From Deltaproteobacteria bacterium (lineage in GTDB: Bacteria > Myxococcota_A > UBA9042 > PHBI01), in contig JACKFA010000003.1 in assembly GCA_020632715.1 (NCBI GenBank), positions 310,001 through 374,000 on the forward strand: a DNA stretch of 64,000 bases, written 5' to 3'. The notes beneath the pieces were generated by a model. It was not told the origin of the DNA, made no database searches, and was given only the letters and a program-made list of their open reading frames with translations. Positions 27,295-36,546 of the stretch are shown here, piece by piece. The first letter of the stretch is position 1. The number at the start of each line of letters is the position of its first letter. A program made the translations under genes and the position numbers.

Positions 27295-29643
27295 CTACTT
27301 CGCGGTGAAGACGAACGGGTAGCTCACGAGGCACATCCCGCCGTCGGGCTTCGCGAAGTGGATCTTCGACACCGTCTTCACGATGCAGTCCGTGACCTTC
27401 TTGTCACCGATGGTCGAGCCGGCGGTCGACGGGTTCACGACGTTGCCGGCGAGGTCGATGGCGAACTTGAGCGCGACGCGCCCCTCGAGGTCCTGGTTGC
27501 CGCGGAGCTGGCTCTCGTAGCAGAAGCGGAAGTCGCCGCGCTTCCGCGCCATCTGCGCCTTGATGTCCGCCTTGTTGCAGAACTCGGGCGACGCGGGCGG
27601 CGCCTTCTCGACCGGCGGCTTCGGCGGGGCGGTCTTCGCCTCGCTCGGCGCGCCGCTTACCCCGCGATCCGACGGGACCTCGATCCCCGAGAACGCGACC
27701 GCGATCCCGCTCGCGCAGGGATCCTCGGCGCAGCGCGACTCCGGCCAGACGGTCTCGGGCGCGGCGAGCGCGGTCCCGTCGGCCTCCTGGAAGGCGCGCG
27801 CCACGCGCAGCACGTCGAACGCGCGCACGTCGCCGTCGCCCACCACGTGCACCACGCGCCCGGCGCCGGTCGCCGCGAGCCAGTAGTCGATCGCGCCCGC
27901 GACGTGCTTCAGCGTGTCCGCCGAGAGGCCGGTCTCGCGGTCGCCCTCGGGCACGGGCACGCGGAGGCGCGCGAGGTCCTTCTTCCGGTAGCCGGGATCG
28001 GCGTTCTCCGGCAGCGCGGGCGCCGGGTCGGCCGCCTTCGGCGCGGGGTCGGCGGGCGACTCCGGCCCCCAGACGTCCACGTGGTCGCCCGCGACGTGCA
28101 CGATCACCGGCCTCGCGAAGCCGACCGTCACGCCCTCCGGCAGCTTCTCGGGCGCCGCGCGCGTCACGAGCGGTAGCGTCTTCCCGAGCGTCGCCGTGCG
28201 GGTGAAGCGCACGTCCGTGACGCCCGCGGCGCGCAGGCTGTCGAGGGTCCGCACCACGGCGAGCGAGGAGGCGTCGGCGTCGACGACGAGCTCACCCACG
28301 CGCGGCCCGTCCGCGGGCGAGCGCATCTGGTCGACCACGCCCACGACCTTGGTCGCGGCGTCCTGGAGTGGCGCCAGCGCCCCGGTCTCCGGCGCCGGCT
28401 CGAGCGTGCCGAGGTCGGCGACCTTCACGATCGGCACGCCTTCGATGGCCACGCTCTGTCCCTTCGCGACGGAGCTCACCTTCTTATCCGCGACCTGCAC
28501 CGTCGGCCGCATCCCGACCGAGATCCCCTCCGGGCCCACGACGGCGACGACGAGCGCCGCCTGGTCGACCGCGAGGCCGCCCTCGGTGCCGAGCCCGCCC
28601 GCGGCGAGCGGGAGCGCGCTGCCCTCGGGGCGCTGGGCGCCGGCCGGCACGGACTCGACGAGGGCGGGCGTCGGGAGCGGGAAGATCCCGTTCATCGCCG
28701 CCTCGAGCTTCTTCTGGTTCGCCGTGACCGCGCCCGTCAGCGGCGTCGGCGCCTTCGACGCCGCCTCTGCCGCGTTCTGGTCGAGCCACAGCGCGCGCCG
28801 GAGCGCCGCCACGAAGAGCGCGTTGTCACCCGCGCCGAGCGCCGGCTCGCCGCCGCCCTCGACCGTGGCCTCCGCGCAGCCCGTGAGCGCCGCGGCTCGC
28901 GCGGCCGCGGTGGTGGCGTCCTTCGCGGCGTCCCCGCCCGCGCAGAGCGCGGCGCCGCCGTTGTCGGCCTCGAGGAGGAAGCGCTCGAGCGCGCCGGGCT
29001 CGAGCTCGCCGGCCTTCGCGCAGCCGGCGCAGAGCGTCCGCCCGGCGAGCTGCGAGAGCACGGTCAGGCGCTCGCCGACGGCCGCCTTGCGGCTCGTCGA
29101 GAAGGCGTCGGCGAGGGCGCGGAGCCAGCCCGCGCGCACGGCGTCCGCCTCGATCCCCGCGTTCGCGAGGAGCGCCGCGATGTCCGGCTGCGCGACGTCG
29201 TCGTTCGCCGGGTCGAGCCACAGGAGCGCCTTCGCGGCGGCCGCGGTGTCGGCGCCCGGCGCCCCGGCCTTCGCGCCGAGCTCGGCGACCTGCCGCAGCT
29301 GGCGCGCGCGATCGGGATCGGGGCCGAGGAGGGCGCCGACGAGCCGCAGCCGCGCCGCGAGCGCCAGGGCCTTCGGGGCCTCGTCGGCGTGGGCGGCGGC
29401 GTGCTTCTCGGCCGCGTCGGCGGCGGCGAGCACGGCGGCGACGTCGCCTTCGGCGAGGGAGGGCTTCTCGAGCAGCTTCGCGCCCTCCTCGACGGGGGAC
29501 GGCGGCGCGGGCGCCGTGTCCGCGGCGGCGGCCGGGGTGGTGTCGGCCGCCGGCGTGGGCGTGGGCTCCGACTTGCCGCAGCTCGGGGCGGCGGCGAGCG
29601 CCAGGGCGAGGCTCAGGGCGAGCGAGGGGGCGATGCGGTTCAT
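27295..29643 (-). CDS. Large lipoprotein with AgmX/PglI-type C-terminal domain
   Basis: I start at ATG 29643 because it opens a lipoprotein signal ending AAPSC; a further in-frame ATG at 29694 would put 17 charged residues before it. The mature 760-residue chain is Ala/Pro-rich with biopolymer-type ExbD-like central repeats (LRAAGVTDVRFT, LRVARAFQEADG). It ends in a ~95-residue AgmX/PglI (TonB-like) domain: CNKADIKAQ, FCYESQLRGNQDLEGRV, and CIVKTVSKIHF. This domain is shared with myxobacterial gliding and TonB-like proteins. The role is likely envelope-associated; the exact function is unknown. It is divergent from the phosphatase gene at 29711. Confidence 0.8.
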   Translation of the reverse strand: MNRIAPSLALSLALALAAAPSCGKSEPTPTPAADTTPAAAADTAPAPPSPVEEGAKLLEKPSLAEGDVAAVLAAADAAEKHAAAHADEAPKALALAARLRLVGALLGPDPDRARQLRQVAELGAKAGAPGADTAAAAKALLWLDPANDDVAQPDIAALLANAGIEADAVRAGWLRALADAFSTSRKAAVGERLTVLSQLAGRTLCAGCAKAGELEPGALERFLLEADNGGAALCAGGDAAKDATTAAARAAALTGCAEATVEGGGEPALGAGDNALFVAALRRALWLDQNAAEAASKAPTPLTGAVTANQKKLEAAMNGIFPLPTPALVESVPAGAQRPEGSALPLAAGGLGTEGGLAVDQAALVVAVVGPEGISVGMRPTVQVADKKVSSVAKGQSVAIEGVPIVKVADLGTLEPAPETGALAPLQDAATKVVGVVDQMRSPADGPRVGELVVDADASSLAVVRTLDSLRAAGVTDVRFTRTATLGKTLPLVTRAAPEKLPEGVTVGFARPVIVHVAGDHVDVWGPESPADPAPKAADPAPALPENADPGYRKKDLARLRVPVPEGDRETGLSADTLKHVAGAIDYWLAATGAGRVVHVVGDGDVRAFDVLRVARAFQEADGTALAAPETVWPESRCAEDPCASGIAVAFSGIEVPSDRGVSGAPSEAKTAPPKPPVEKAPPASPEFCNKADIKAQMARKRGDFRFCYESQLRGNQDLEGRVALKFAIDLAGNVVNPSTAGSTIGDKKVTDCIVKTVSKIHFAKPDGGMCLVSYPFVFTAK

Positions 29644-29710
29644 GATGTCGTCGGCTCCGGACGTGGCGGCCGTATCTCGGCGCAGCGTTGTCATGGGTCA
29701 GCGGCCGTGC

Positions 29711-30229
29711 ATGATGCGGGCTCGACCGGAGCTTGTACACCCTGTGCTCGAACGCTTCTCCATCCTCGACGCCGACCTCGCCGTGGGTAGCTGCCCCAAC
29801 GCGGCCGAGGACATCGACCGCCTGAAGCAGGAGGCCGGGGTCCGGGCCGTCGTGAGCCTGCAGTCGGATCGCGATCTCGAGGAGCGCGGTCTCCGCTGGA
29901 GCGCCCTCTGGCAGCTCTACCTGCAGCGCGGCATCACCGCGGTGCGCGTGCCGATCACCGACTTCGACAAGAAGGATCTCCTGCGCGGGCTCGACGACGC
30001 CGTCGACACCGTCGCGGCCCAGGTCGCGAAGGGGCCGGGGCGCGTGTACGTGCACTGCAACGCCGGGATCAACCGCTCCACGTCCACGATCCTCGGCTAC
30101 CTCGTGGCGAGCCGCGGCATGACCCTCGACGGCGCCCTCGCGTGGCTCGTCGAGCGCCACCCCGACGCCTACCCGTACCCGGACGTCGTCGAGCGTTGGG
30201 CGCGCCGGCGCGGCCTCGCCGTCCGCTGA
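29711..30229 (+). CDS. Dual-specificity protein phosphatase
   Basis: The 172-residue protein carries the cysteine phosphatase loop VHCNAGINRSTS (HCxxGxxRS, Cys116) and an upstream general-acid Asp in VPITDFDKKDL. The N-terminal part SILDADLAVGSCPN matches the DSP fold. It should dephosphorylate phosphotyrosine or phosphoserine/threonine, or possibly nucleotides or lipids, as some atypical DSPs do. The start is uncertain: ATG at 29711 or 29714, or 29693, with no strong ribosome-binding site before any. It is convergent with the PP2C-like gene. Confidence 0.85.
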   Translation: MMRARPELVHPVLERFSILDADLAVGSCPNAAEDIDRLKQEAGVRAVVSLQSDRDLEERGLRWSALWQLYLQRGITAVRVPITDFDKKDLLRGLDDAVDTVAAQVAKGPGRVYVHCNAGINRSTSTILGYLVASRGMTLDGALAWLVERHPDAYPYPDVVERWARRRGLAVR

Positions 30230-30241
30230 CGCCGAGGGCGC

Positions 30242-31525
30242 TCAGGGCGCGGCGTCGGCGCCCGCGTCCGCCTGGTAGAGCCGCGGCAGGAGCTCGGTAA
30301 TCCAGCGCTGCGTCTTCTTGAGCTTCTCCTCCTGCACGAGCTCGAGGAGGGTCGCGACGACGCTCGGATCGTCGTGGGCCATGATCCAGGCCTCGAGGTC
30401 GGCGAAGACGCCGTCGCCGTCGATGGGGTAGCGCTTCGTGATGTAGTTCTTGAGCGCCCGCGCCGAGCGCGGCGGCGAGCCCTTGTCGAAGAGGGCGCCG
30501 ATCTCCTCCTCGACGTCGAGGGTGAGCCCGCTCGAGGGCGGCGCGTCGACGACGTCGGGCGGCGGCGGGGCAGGGCGCGTCGGGGGATCGAGGTGGATCT
30601 CCGGCATCGGTGTCGTGACGGCGCGCGCGACCTGGGCGTCGGCACCCTGGGCCGGGTCGTCGCCGCCGCCGTGGGCGATGAGCGCCGCGCCCGCGCCGAG
30701 GAGCACGGCGAGCGCGAACCAGAGCGCCCAGCCGGCCTCGGCCCGCGCCTGGCTGCGCGCGGTCGAGCCGCTCTCGGTCTCCTTCCCGAGCCAGCGCCCG
30801 TCCGCCGAGAGCGTGCGCCGCGTCGCGCGCCCGAGGCGCGACACGGCGGGGTGCGGGCCGCCGCGCCCGACCGCTTGCTGCACCTCGACGACCTGCGCCG
30901 TGAGCGCCGCGTACTGCCCGCGCCGGCGCGCCGCCTCGACGAGGCGCGCGGCCGAGAGCTGCGGCGGCGGCTCGCCCGCGAGCTGCTCGAAGTCCGCGAT
31001 GACGCCGCGCGCGACGGACTCCGACATCATGATGACGCGGGCCCCCTTGCGGAGGGGGTTGTCGTGGATGGCGAGCTCCGTCGGGAAGCGCACGTCGCCC
31101 ACGAAGCCCTCGCCGCCGTCGCGGAAGAGGGCGTGCACGTGGTCCTCGTCGAGGATGTAGACGCGCCCGCCGCCGATGCGCGCCGCGCTGATGGCGCGCC
31201 CCTCGATGACGACGGCGACCATGGACGCGCCGGACTGCCCCTCGGCGTGGGAGCCGATGGCGCCGCGGCGGACGGCGTGGTGGGCCTCGGTGAAGGCCTC
31301 CTCGAGCTGCTCCTCGGTGCGCGGGAAGACCGACGCCCGGAACCGCGCGACGGCCGCGGACGCCGCGACCTGGGCCGCGAGGCGCGTCGGCACGGGCCCG
31401 TCGGCCCCGTCGGCGATGACGAGGAGGTGCCGCGCGCCGAGGCCGGCGTAGGCGGCGGCCGTCGTCTGCTCGCCGTGGACCGACGCGAGCGACCGCTGGC
31501 CGATGGTGACCTCGAGCTCGTCCAT
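30242..31525 (-). CDS. Membrane-anchored, degenerate PP2C-like protein
   Basis: The start at ATG 31525 gives 427 residues. Residues ~1-230 follow the PP2C fold: LVIADGADG (Asp39, cf. DGMGG), SGASMVAVVI (cf. GTT), IGGGRVYILDEDH (cf. GDSR, Asp lost) and IMMSESVARG (cf. SDG, Asp replaced by Glu). A hydrophobic segment WALWFALAVLLGAGAALIAH follows at about 270-290, and the C-terminal ~110 residues form an unannotated acidic domain with a helical repeat (RSARALKNYITKRY). Two metal-binding Asp positions are missing, so it may be a pseudophosphatase or sensor. Seen: these substitutions. Inferred: loss of catalysis. The C-terminal domain would lie outside the cytoplasm. Confidence 0.75.
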   Translation of the reverse strand: MDELEVTIGQRSLASVHGEQTTAAAYAGLGARHLLVIADGADGPVPTRLAAQVAASAAVARFRASVFPRTEEQLEEAFTEAHHAVRRGAIGSHAEGQSGASMVAVVIEGRAISAARIGGGRVYILDEDHVHALFRDGGEGFVGDVRFPTELAIHDNPLRKGARVIMMSESVARGVIADFEQLAGEPPPQLSAARLVEAARRRGQYAALTAQVVEVQQAVGRGGPHPAVSRLGRATRRTLSADGRWLGKETESGSTARSQARAEAGWALWFALAVLLGAGAALIAHGGGDDPAQGADAQVARAVTTPMPEIHLDPPTRPAPPPPDVVDAPPSSGLTLDVEEEIGALFDKGSPPRSARALKNYITKRYPIDGDGVFADLEAWIMAHDDPSVVATLLELVQEEKLKKTQRWITELLPRLYQADAGADAAP

Positions 31526-31730
31526 CTGCGGCGCCTGAGGCGGCCTCCTGGTTCGGGGCGGGGCGCGAGCGCGACCGCCGTGCGGGGGGTGGTCTGTCGA
31601 GTGCGGGCATCGGTGCCCCGACGCGCCGCGCGCGTCAAGCCTCCGATAGCACGCTTGTGCATCGGGCGGGACAATGAGATAGGGGCGGAGGCCCGCGGAA
31701 GCCCGCGGGTCGTCGGACTCGGAGGTCGCC

Positions 31731-32384
31731 ATGCTCTCGCTCGTCGCCCACCCGCGCCTCGCGGCGCTCGCGTTCGCCACCGCGGTCGCCCTGGCCGGAG
31801 GCTGCTCGAAGAAGGAGGAGGCGCCGGCGCCGGCGCCCGCGACCACGTCGGAGACGCCGCCCCCCGCGACGACCGAGGCCCCCGCGGAGCCCGCGGCGGC
31901 CGACGTCGCAGCGCCGGCCCCCGCCGAGCCGGCCGCGGCGAAGATCGACGTGAACGCGCTCGAGACCTACGATCTGGAGAAGCTCAAGGAGCGGATCAAG
32001 GGATCGGGCAAGAAGGTCACGGTGGTCGCCCTGTGGGCGACGTGGTGCGCGCCCTGCATCGAGGAGATGGCGGGCTTCGACGCCTTCCAGAAGGCGCACG
32101 CGGGCGACGGGCTCGAGGTCCTCGGCCTCTGCACGGACGACCGCGCGGACATGGGGCAGAAGATCCAGGACGTCTACGACCGCACGAAGGTCGCCTACGA
32201 CCAGGGGCTCCTCGCTCCGGGCAACGAAGACGCGTTCTTCAAGGCCCTCGGCGAGGAGTGGGACGGCATGCTGCCGAAGACCGTGGTCTTCGACGACAAG
32301 GGCGAGAAGATCATGATGTTCACGGCGGCCGTGACCCCGGCGATGCTCGACGAGAAGGTCGCGCCGTTGCTCTCGGCGAAGTGA
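31731..32384 (+). CDS. TlpA/ResA-like thioredoxin-fold lipoprotein
   Basis: The 217-residue protein has a signal peptide with lipobox LAGGC (Cys ~25), a long Pro/Ala/Glu linker, and a thioredoxin-like domain with active site WATWCAPC (Cys106-Ala-Pro-Cys109). The later YDQGLL...LPKTVVFDDKGE contains the cis-Pro region. Such proteins reduce disulfides, commonly of cytochrome c apoproteins or other exported thiol proteins. The start ATG at 31731 follows GAGGTCGCC. It is divergent from the PP2C-like gene and 58 bp upstream of a metallophosphoesterase. Confidence 0.88.
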   Translation: MLSLVAHPRLAALAFATAVALAGGCSKKEEAPAPAPATTSETPPPATTEAPAEPAAADVAAPAPAEPAAAKIDVNALETYDLEKLKERIKGSGKKVTVVALWATWCAPCIEEMAGFDAFQKAHAGDGLEVLGLCTDDRADMGQKIQDVYDRTKVAYDQGLLAPGNEDAFFKALGEEWDGMLPKTVVFDDKGEKIMMFTAAVTPAMLDEKVAPLLSAK

Positions 32385-32442
32385 GCGGGCGGCGGGGGCC
32401 GAGGCCCACAACCATCCATCCGAACCGGCGGGGCGCCCCGAC

Positions 32443-33849
32443 GTGCTGCGGGACGAGTTCGAGTACGCGCTGATCTCCGACGTTCACCTGAGCGAGGTGA
32501 TCGAGCCGCCGGAGCCCGGCTGGTGGGAGTACAAGGCGCCGGGAAGCGCGCAGGACCGCGACCTCGTCGGCTTCCTCGCGTCGCTCGAGGCGCGCCGCCC
32601 GCCGGCGTTCAAGGGCACGCAGGTCATCTTCAACGGCGACACGTTCGACTTCGACCTCGTCTACGCCCGCCCCGACACGGTGCGCGCGCCGAAGGAGGGG
32701 CTCCCGCCGACGGCGCCCGCCTCCGTCTACAAGATCGAGCGGATCCTCCGCGATCACGAGCCTTTCGTCTGCGCGCTCGCCGGGTTCCTCGCCCGCGGGA
32801 ACCGCGCGGTCTTCGTGATGGGCAACCACGACCGCGAGCTCTGCTTCCCGGACGTGCAGGAGGTGCTGCGGATGCGCGTCGCCGCGAAGGCGCCGCCGGG
32901 CGCCGGGGAGCGCGTCGCCGCGGCCATCGACTTCGAGCCGTGGTTCGTGCACCGCCCCGGCGTCCTCTACGCGGAGCACGGCCAGCAGTACGACGCCACC
33001 TGCAGCTATCGCGACGTCCTCGACCCCGTCGTCCCGGGGGATCGCCACCGCCCCGCGGAGGTCGAGACCCCGTTCGGCTCGATGATGGGGCGCCACATGC
33101 TCTGCCGTCTGGGGACGCTGAACCCCTTCAACGACGAGAGCTTCATCCTCTCGATCGGCGGCTACGCGCGCCACTGGCTCGACCACTACTGGCCGAAGCA
33201 CAGCTTCGTCGCGGCCTACTCGCGCGCGACGTGGCGCGCCGTGCGCGAGCTGCGCTGGCGCCGGAAGCGCGCCATCGATCGGAAGGAGCAGTCGCCGGCC
33301 GCGTATCGCGCGTACGCCGAGCGGCACGGGGTCGACATGGGCTTCGTGGCGCTGCTCCTGCGCCTCACGTCGCGGCCCATCTCGGACCGGCTCCGGCTCG
33401 TCCTCCACGAGCTCTGGATCGATCGCTTCCTCCTCTTCGGGGGGGCCATCGCGCTGCTCGTCATCGGCCTCACGCTCGTGAAGACGCTCGCGCAGGGCCT
33501 GATGCTGCTCGCGCTCGTGCCGCTCCTCCTGCTCGTCGGGCGCATCATGGGGCGCGGCAGCCTCGCGCTCCAGGAGCGCGCGCGCTGGGGCCTCGTCGCC
33601 GAGCAGATCGCCCACGCGGTGGGGGTCCCCATCGTCGCGTTCGGCCACAGCCACCGCCCGGAGCGTCGCCCGCTCACGGGCGGTGGGCGCTACTACAACC
33701 TGGGCTCCTGGGCCCCGGTCGTCGACGCGGATCGCGGCAGCACCCTCTGGCGGGCGCGGCGCTTCCTCATCGTGCGCCCGGCGCGCGGCGGGCGCGTGCA
33801 CGCCGTGTTCGGGCAGTGGGACCGCGACGCCCAGACGACCATCGGCTGA
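32443..33849 (+). CDS. Calcineurin-like metallophosphoesterase with membrane segments
   Basis: The start is GTG at 32443; 468 residues. Metal-binding motifs are in order: ISDVHLSE (DxH), FNGDTFDF (GD), MGNHDRE (GNHD), EHGQQYD, and FGHSHRPERR (GHxH). A hydrophobic hairpin of two helices (LLFGGAIALLVIGL, and LMLLALVPLLLLVG) sits between the third and last motif, so the enzyme is bound to the inner membrane. It resembles UDP-2,3-diacylglucosamine-hydrolase-like phosphoesterases but is much longer; the substrate is open. Last gene before a 520-bp gene-free region. Confidence 0.85.
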   Translation: MLRDEFEYALISDVHLSEVIEPPEPGWWEYKAPGSAQDRDLVGFLASLEARRPPAFKGTQVIFNGDTFDFDLVYARPDTVRAPKEGLPPTAPASVYKIERILRDHEPFVCALAGFLARGNRAVFVMGNHDRELCFPDVQEVLRMRVAAKAPPGAGERVAAAIDFEPWFVHRPGVLYAEHGQQYDATCSYRDVLDPVVPGDRHRPAEVETPFGSMMGRHMLCRLGTLNPFNDESFILSIGGYARHWLDHYWPKHSFVAAYSRATWRAVRELRWRRKRAIDRKEQSPAAYRAYAERHGVDMGFVALLLRLTSRPISDRLRLVLHELWIDRFLLFGGAIALLVIGLTLVKTLAQGLMLLALVPLLLLVGRIMGRGSLALQERARWGLVAEQIAHAVGVPIVAFGHSHRPERRPLTGGGRYYNLGSWAPVVDADRGSTLWRARRFLIVRPARGGRVHAVFGQWDRDAQTTIG

Positions 33850-34035
33850 ACGCCGCGGGTGCGTCAGCTGGCGACGACGTCGCCGGAGGCGCCCCAGCAG
33901 GGCGGTGCTCGGGCGTCGAGCGAGGCGCGCGCGGGCTCGTCGCGAGGCCGTGTCGCGGAGGCGCCGCTCGGCGCAGGCTCCGCGCCGACCCGGCGCGCCG
34001 CCCTAACTGTGGTCATCCGACCCCGGCGGGGAGTG

Positions 34036-34050
34036 TTGACCTCGGGACAA
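34036..34050 (+). promoter_or_regulatory. Dyad upstream of sigma-54 promoter 1
   Basis: TTGACCTCGGGACAA is an imperfect 15-bp dyad (five of seven pairs symmetrical) with its end 82 bp before the -24 element. The location fits an upstream activator site of a bacterial enhancer-binding protein, but the dyad is imperfect. Confidence 0.3.
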
Positions 34051-34131
34051 GGGCGGGGTCGCGAGTCCCTCCGCGGCCCGGATCCGCCTCTCGAGACGCC
34101 TTTCCACCGTCAGGAGCGGTCTTCCGGGGTT

Positions 34132-34147
34132 TGGCACGCACCTTGCG
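34132..34147 (+). promoter_or_regulatory. Sigma-54 (-24/-12) promoter
   Basis: TGGCACG (34132-34138), four bases, then TTGCG (34143-34147) matches the RpoN consensus TGGCACG-N4-TTGCW closely, with GG-N10-GC spacing. Transcription would start near 34158. No coding region begins until 34374, and an intrinsic terminator intervenes, so the target is most likely a small RNA. Confidence 0.75.
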
Positions 34148-34157
34148 ATAAGGCTCG

Positions 34158-34305
34158 GCACCGGGTCGTCATCGCGACCGCCCCCGAGACAACGTTGGCG
34201 GAACGATAAAGAAACATCACTGGGACCGACCCCCCAATAGCGCGAGCGACCCATCTTATACCGGTAGAAAGACGCCGCCCCCGAAAAGGGCGGCGTTTCT
34301 CTTTT
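34158..34305 (+). ncRNA. Candidate small RNA 1
   Basis: This is the predicted ~148-nt transcript between the sigma-54 promoter and the terminator at 34272. A 5' hairpin GGTCG/CGACC (34164-34179) and a C6 run (34230-34235) in an otherwise unpaired region are visible; the C-rich stretch might pair with G-rich mRNA. Protein coding on this strand is not convincing. The rest of the 524-bp gap (33850-34131) has no gene I can recognise. Confidence 0.55.
34272..34305 (+). terminator. Intrinsic terminator
   Basis: ACGCCGCCC (34272-34280) and GGGCGGCGT (34288-34296) form a perfect 9-bp stem with loop CCGAAAA, followed by TTTCTCTTTT. It is oriented for + strand transcription and lies upstream of the zincin gene. 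Confidence 0.88.
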
Positions 34306-34373
34306 CAGGCGACGGCTGGCAGCGGCGTCGGGCAGACTCGACCTTCGACCACGATACGGAGAGGGCCTGCGCG

Positions 34374-36455
34374 ATGACGACCGACGTGACGAGCCCCGAC
34401 GCGCAGCGCGGGGCGCCGCCCGATCCGATAGCGCTCGCCGAGCGTGCGGACGCCGCCGCGGCCGCCGGCGATCGCGAGTCGGCCGCCGCCGACCTGCTCG
34501 CCGCCTTCGTCCTCGCCCCCTCGCAGCTCGCGTGGCTCGAGCGGAGCTGCGCGCTCATGGGGCGCCCGTACCGCGACCCGGGCGACGGCCGGAACCCAGC
34601 GCCCATCACGCCCTTCGAGCGCCTCTGCCTGTACGCCGACGTCGCCGCCGAGCTCGCCGCGAGCGGGGAGAAGGCCCGGCCCAGCTTCGCACGCTGCGCC
34701 GCGTGGGCCGAGGCGCACGGCGTGGATCTCCGCGCGCTCCTCCTCTTCCTGCTCGACATCAACGTCGGCGCGGACTTCGCGCTCCCGCGCGCGCTCGGCG
34801 GCGCCGACAGCGGCTGGGACGCGCTCCGCGTCGAGGGCTGGGTCGCCGTCGCCCCGGCGCGGGCCCGGCGGCTCCGCGCCGCGGGGCTCATCGCCGACGC
34901 CGCGGCCGCCGAGGGGGGCGACGACGCCGCGGTCGCGCCGCTCGTCGTCGTCGAGACCGACGAGGGGCCTGTCGTCCCCGGTCAGGACGCGACGGGTGAG
35001 GCGCTCCGCGACACGCTCGTCGCCATCGCGGCCGAGCTCGAGGGGGACGACCGCGTGGTCCTCGCCGTCGGGCACCCGGCGCTCGACCGCCCGGCCACGG
35101 CGCTCGCGCTCGCCGAGCCCGGGCGCGTCCGCGCCCTCGGGTGGGGCGACGCGCGCTTCGAGCTGACGCGCCTCACGCGCGACGAGCACCACCGGCTCGA
35201 CGTCCTCGGGGAGCGCGTGCGGTCCTTTCGCCCGCCCGTCGAGGCGATCCGGACGGCGCCGACCGACGACGAGCAGGCGTGGCTCCTCGAGCGCCTCGCG
35301 GAGCTCTGCGCCGCCGTGGGCGCGGCGCCTTTCATCGCGCCTCCCCTCGAGCCGCGGGACATCGTCGGCGAGTTCCACGGCGACGCGTCCTCGATCCACC
35401 GTCTCCTCCGCGGCCTCATGGACTTCGTCGGGCTCCGCGACGCGCGCGTCGAGCTCCTCATCGCCGACGGCACGGCCGTGGGGCATCGGCCCCCCGGCGG
35501 CGAGGGGCGGGTCACCCTCGCCTGGTTCTCGGGCTTCGATCACACCGGCCAGAGCGCCCTCTTCGGCTTCGACCCGGCCCGGCACGCCGAGCCGGAGGAC
35601 GTCCTCGCGACCCTCGCCCACGAGGTCGCCCACGCCTTCCGCGTCCGGCGCGGGCTCATGGTCGACGACCGCGACGAGGAGGAGCTCCTCACGGACCTGA
35701 CCGCGAGCTTCCTCGGCTTCGGGATCTCGCTCACGAACAGCGCCTACCGCTACCGCACCGGGGGCGAGGTGACGGGGACCCGGGTCACCCACTGGACGGA
35801 GGTGAGGACGGGCGGCTACCTCCCGGCGCAGGCGTTCGCCTGGCTGCTCGCGCTGCAGGTCGTCGCGCGCCGTGGCGGCTGGCGCGACGCCCGGGCCGTC
35901 GCGCGTCGGCTCGAGGCGAATCAGGCGTCGTGGTTCCGCGCCTCGCTGCGCTCGCTCGCGCCCCGCGCCGAGGCGCTCCGTGCGGGGCTGGGCGTCGCCC
36001 ACGCCGACGTCCCGCGCGGGCGGGCCGCGCGCCGGCGCCTCGTGCTCGGCGTGGCGTCCAGCCCCGGCGACGTCACGGTGGACCGCGGGATCAAGGGCCT
36101 CGCCGTCGTGGACCGGCTCGGGCAGCCGGTCTTCCGCGTGGCGCGCCGCGGGCGCGAGCCGCTCACCTGGGCGCTCGCGTTCCTCGGCTTCTTCGCGTTC
36201 CTCGCGAGCGGGCTCTTCGACGGCGCGGCCCGGATCGCGGTCGCCTCCGGCAGCGTCGCCGCGGTGGTCGGGCTCCTCACGTTCGGACCGCGCGAGCGGG
36301 GCGACGCGTGCTCGGGCTGCTCGTCGGTGCTCCCCGAGGCGGCGACCCGGTGCCCGCGCTGCCGCGGTGACGTGTCCGGTCGGATCGCGACCGTCGGCGA
36401 GCACGACGCCGCCGCGGCGGCCGCGCGCCCCGGAGGGCACCGCAGCGGCGCCTGA
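34374..36455 (+). CDS. Zincin-type membrane protein with C-terminal zinc ribbon
   Basis: The 693-residue protein is not in a family I can name. It contains a zinc-peptidase-like LAHEVAHAF (HEXXH at His416 to His420) followed by an acidic stretch DDRDEEELLTDLTASFLGFG that could give the third ligand. The N-terminal ~300 residues are helical and Ala-rich. Two hydrophobic segments (LAFLGFFAFLASGLFDG and IAVASGSVAAVVGLLTF, ~600-645) follow, and the tail has paired CSGC and CPRC (about 645-667), a zinc ribbon likely in the cytosol. No signal peptide. Inferred: membrane-bound zinc protease or scaffold. The start ATG at 34374 has a distant GGAGAGGG. Confidence 0.7.
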   Translation: MTTDVTSPDAQRGAPPDPIALAERADAAAAAGDRESAAADLLAAFVLAPSQLAWLERSCALMGRPYRDPGDGRNPAPITPFERLCLYADVAAELAASGEKARPSFARCAAWAEAHGVDLRALLLFLLDINVGADFALPRALGGADSGWDALRVEGWVAVAPARARRLRAAGLIADAAAAEGGDDAAVAPLVVVETDEGPVVPGQDATGEALRDTLVAIAAELEGDDRVVLAVGHPALDRPATALALAEPGRVRALGWGDARFELTRLTRDEHHRLDVLGERVRSFRPPVEAIRTAPTDDEQAWLLERLAELCAAVGAAPFIAPPLEPRDIVGEFHGDASSIHRLLRGLMDFVGLRDARVELLIADGTAVGHRPPGGEGRVTLAWFSGFDHTGQSALFGFDPARHAEPEDVLATLAHEVAHAFRVRRGLMVDDRDEEELLTDLTASFLGFGISLTNSAYRYRTGGEVTGTRVTHWTEVRTGGYLPAQAFAWLLALQVVARRGGWRDARAVARRLEANQASWFRASLRSLAPRAEALRAGLGVAHADVPRGRAARRRLVLGVASSPGDVTVDRGIKGLAVVDRLGQPVFRVARRGREPLTWALAFLGFFAFLASGLFDGAARIAVASGSVAAVVGLLTFGPRERGDACSGCSSVLPEAATRCPRCRGDVSGRIATVGEHDAAAAAARPGGHRSGA

Positions 36456-36546
36456 CCGCGCTCACGGCGATTGCGGGGGGGCGCGGTGGCGGCGGAAGTG
36501 GTACGTCTCCGCCTGGCCCGACCGGCCGTGCCGACGCGGAGGCGCC

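Noticed and set aside
34003..34254. An 83-codon minus-strand frame in the small RNA gap
   Set aside because: No ribosome-binding site, odd composition, and it overlaps the sigma-54 promoter.
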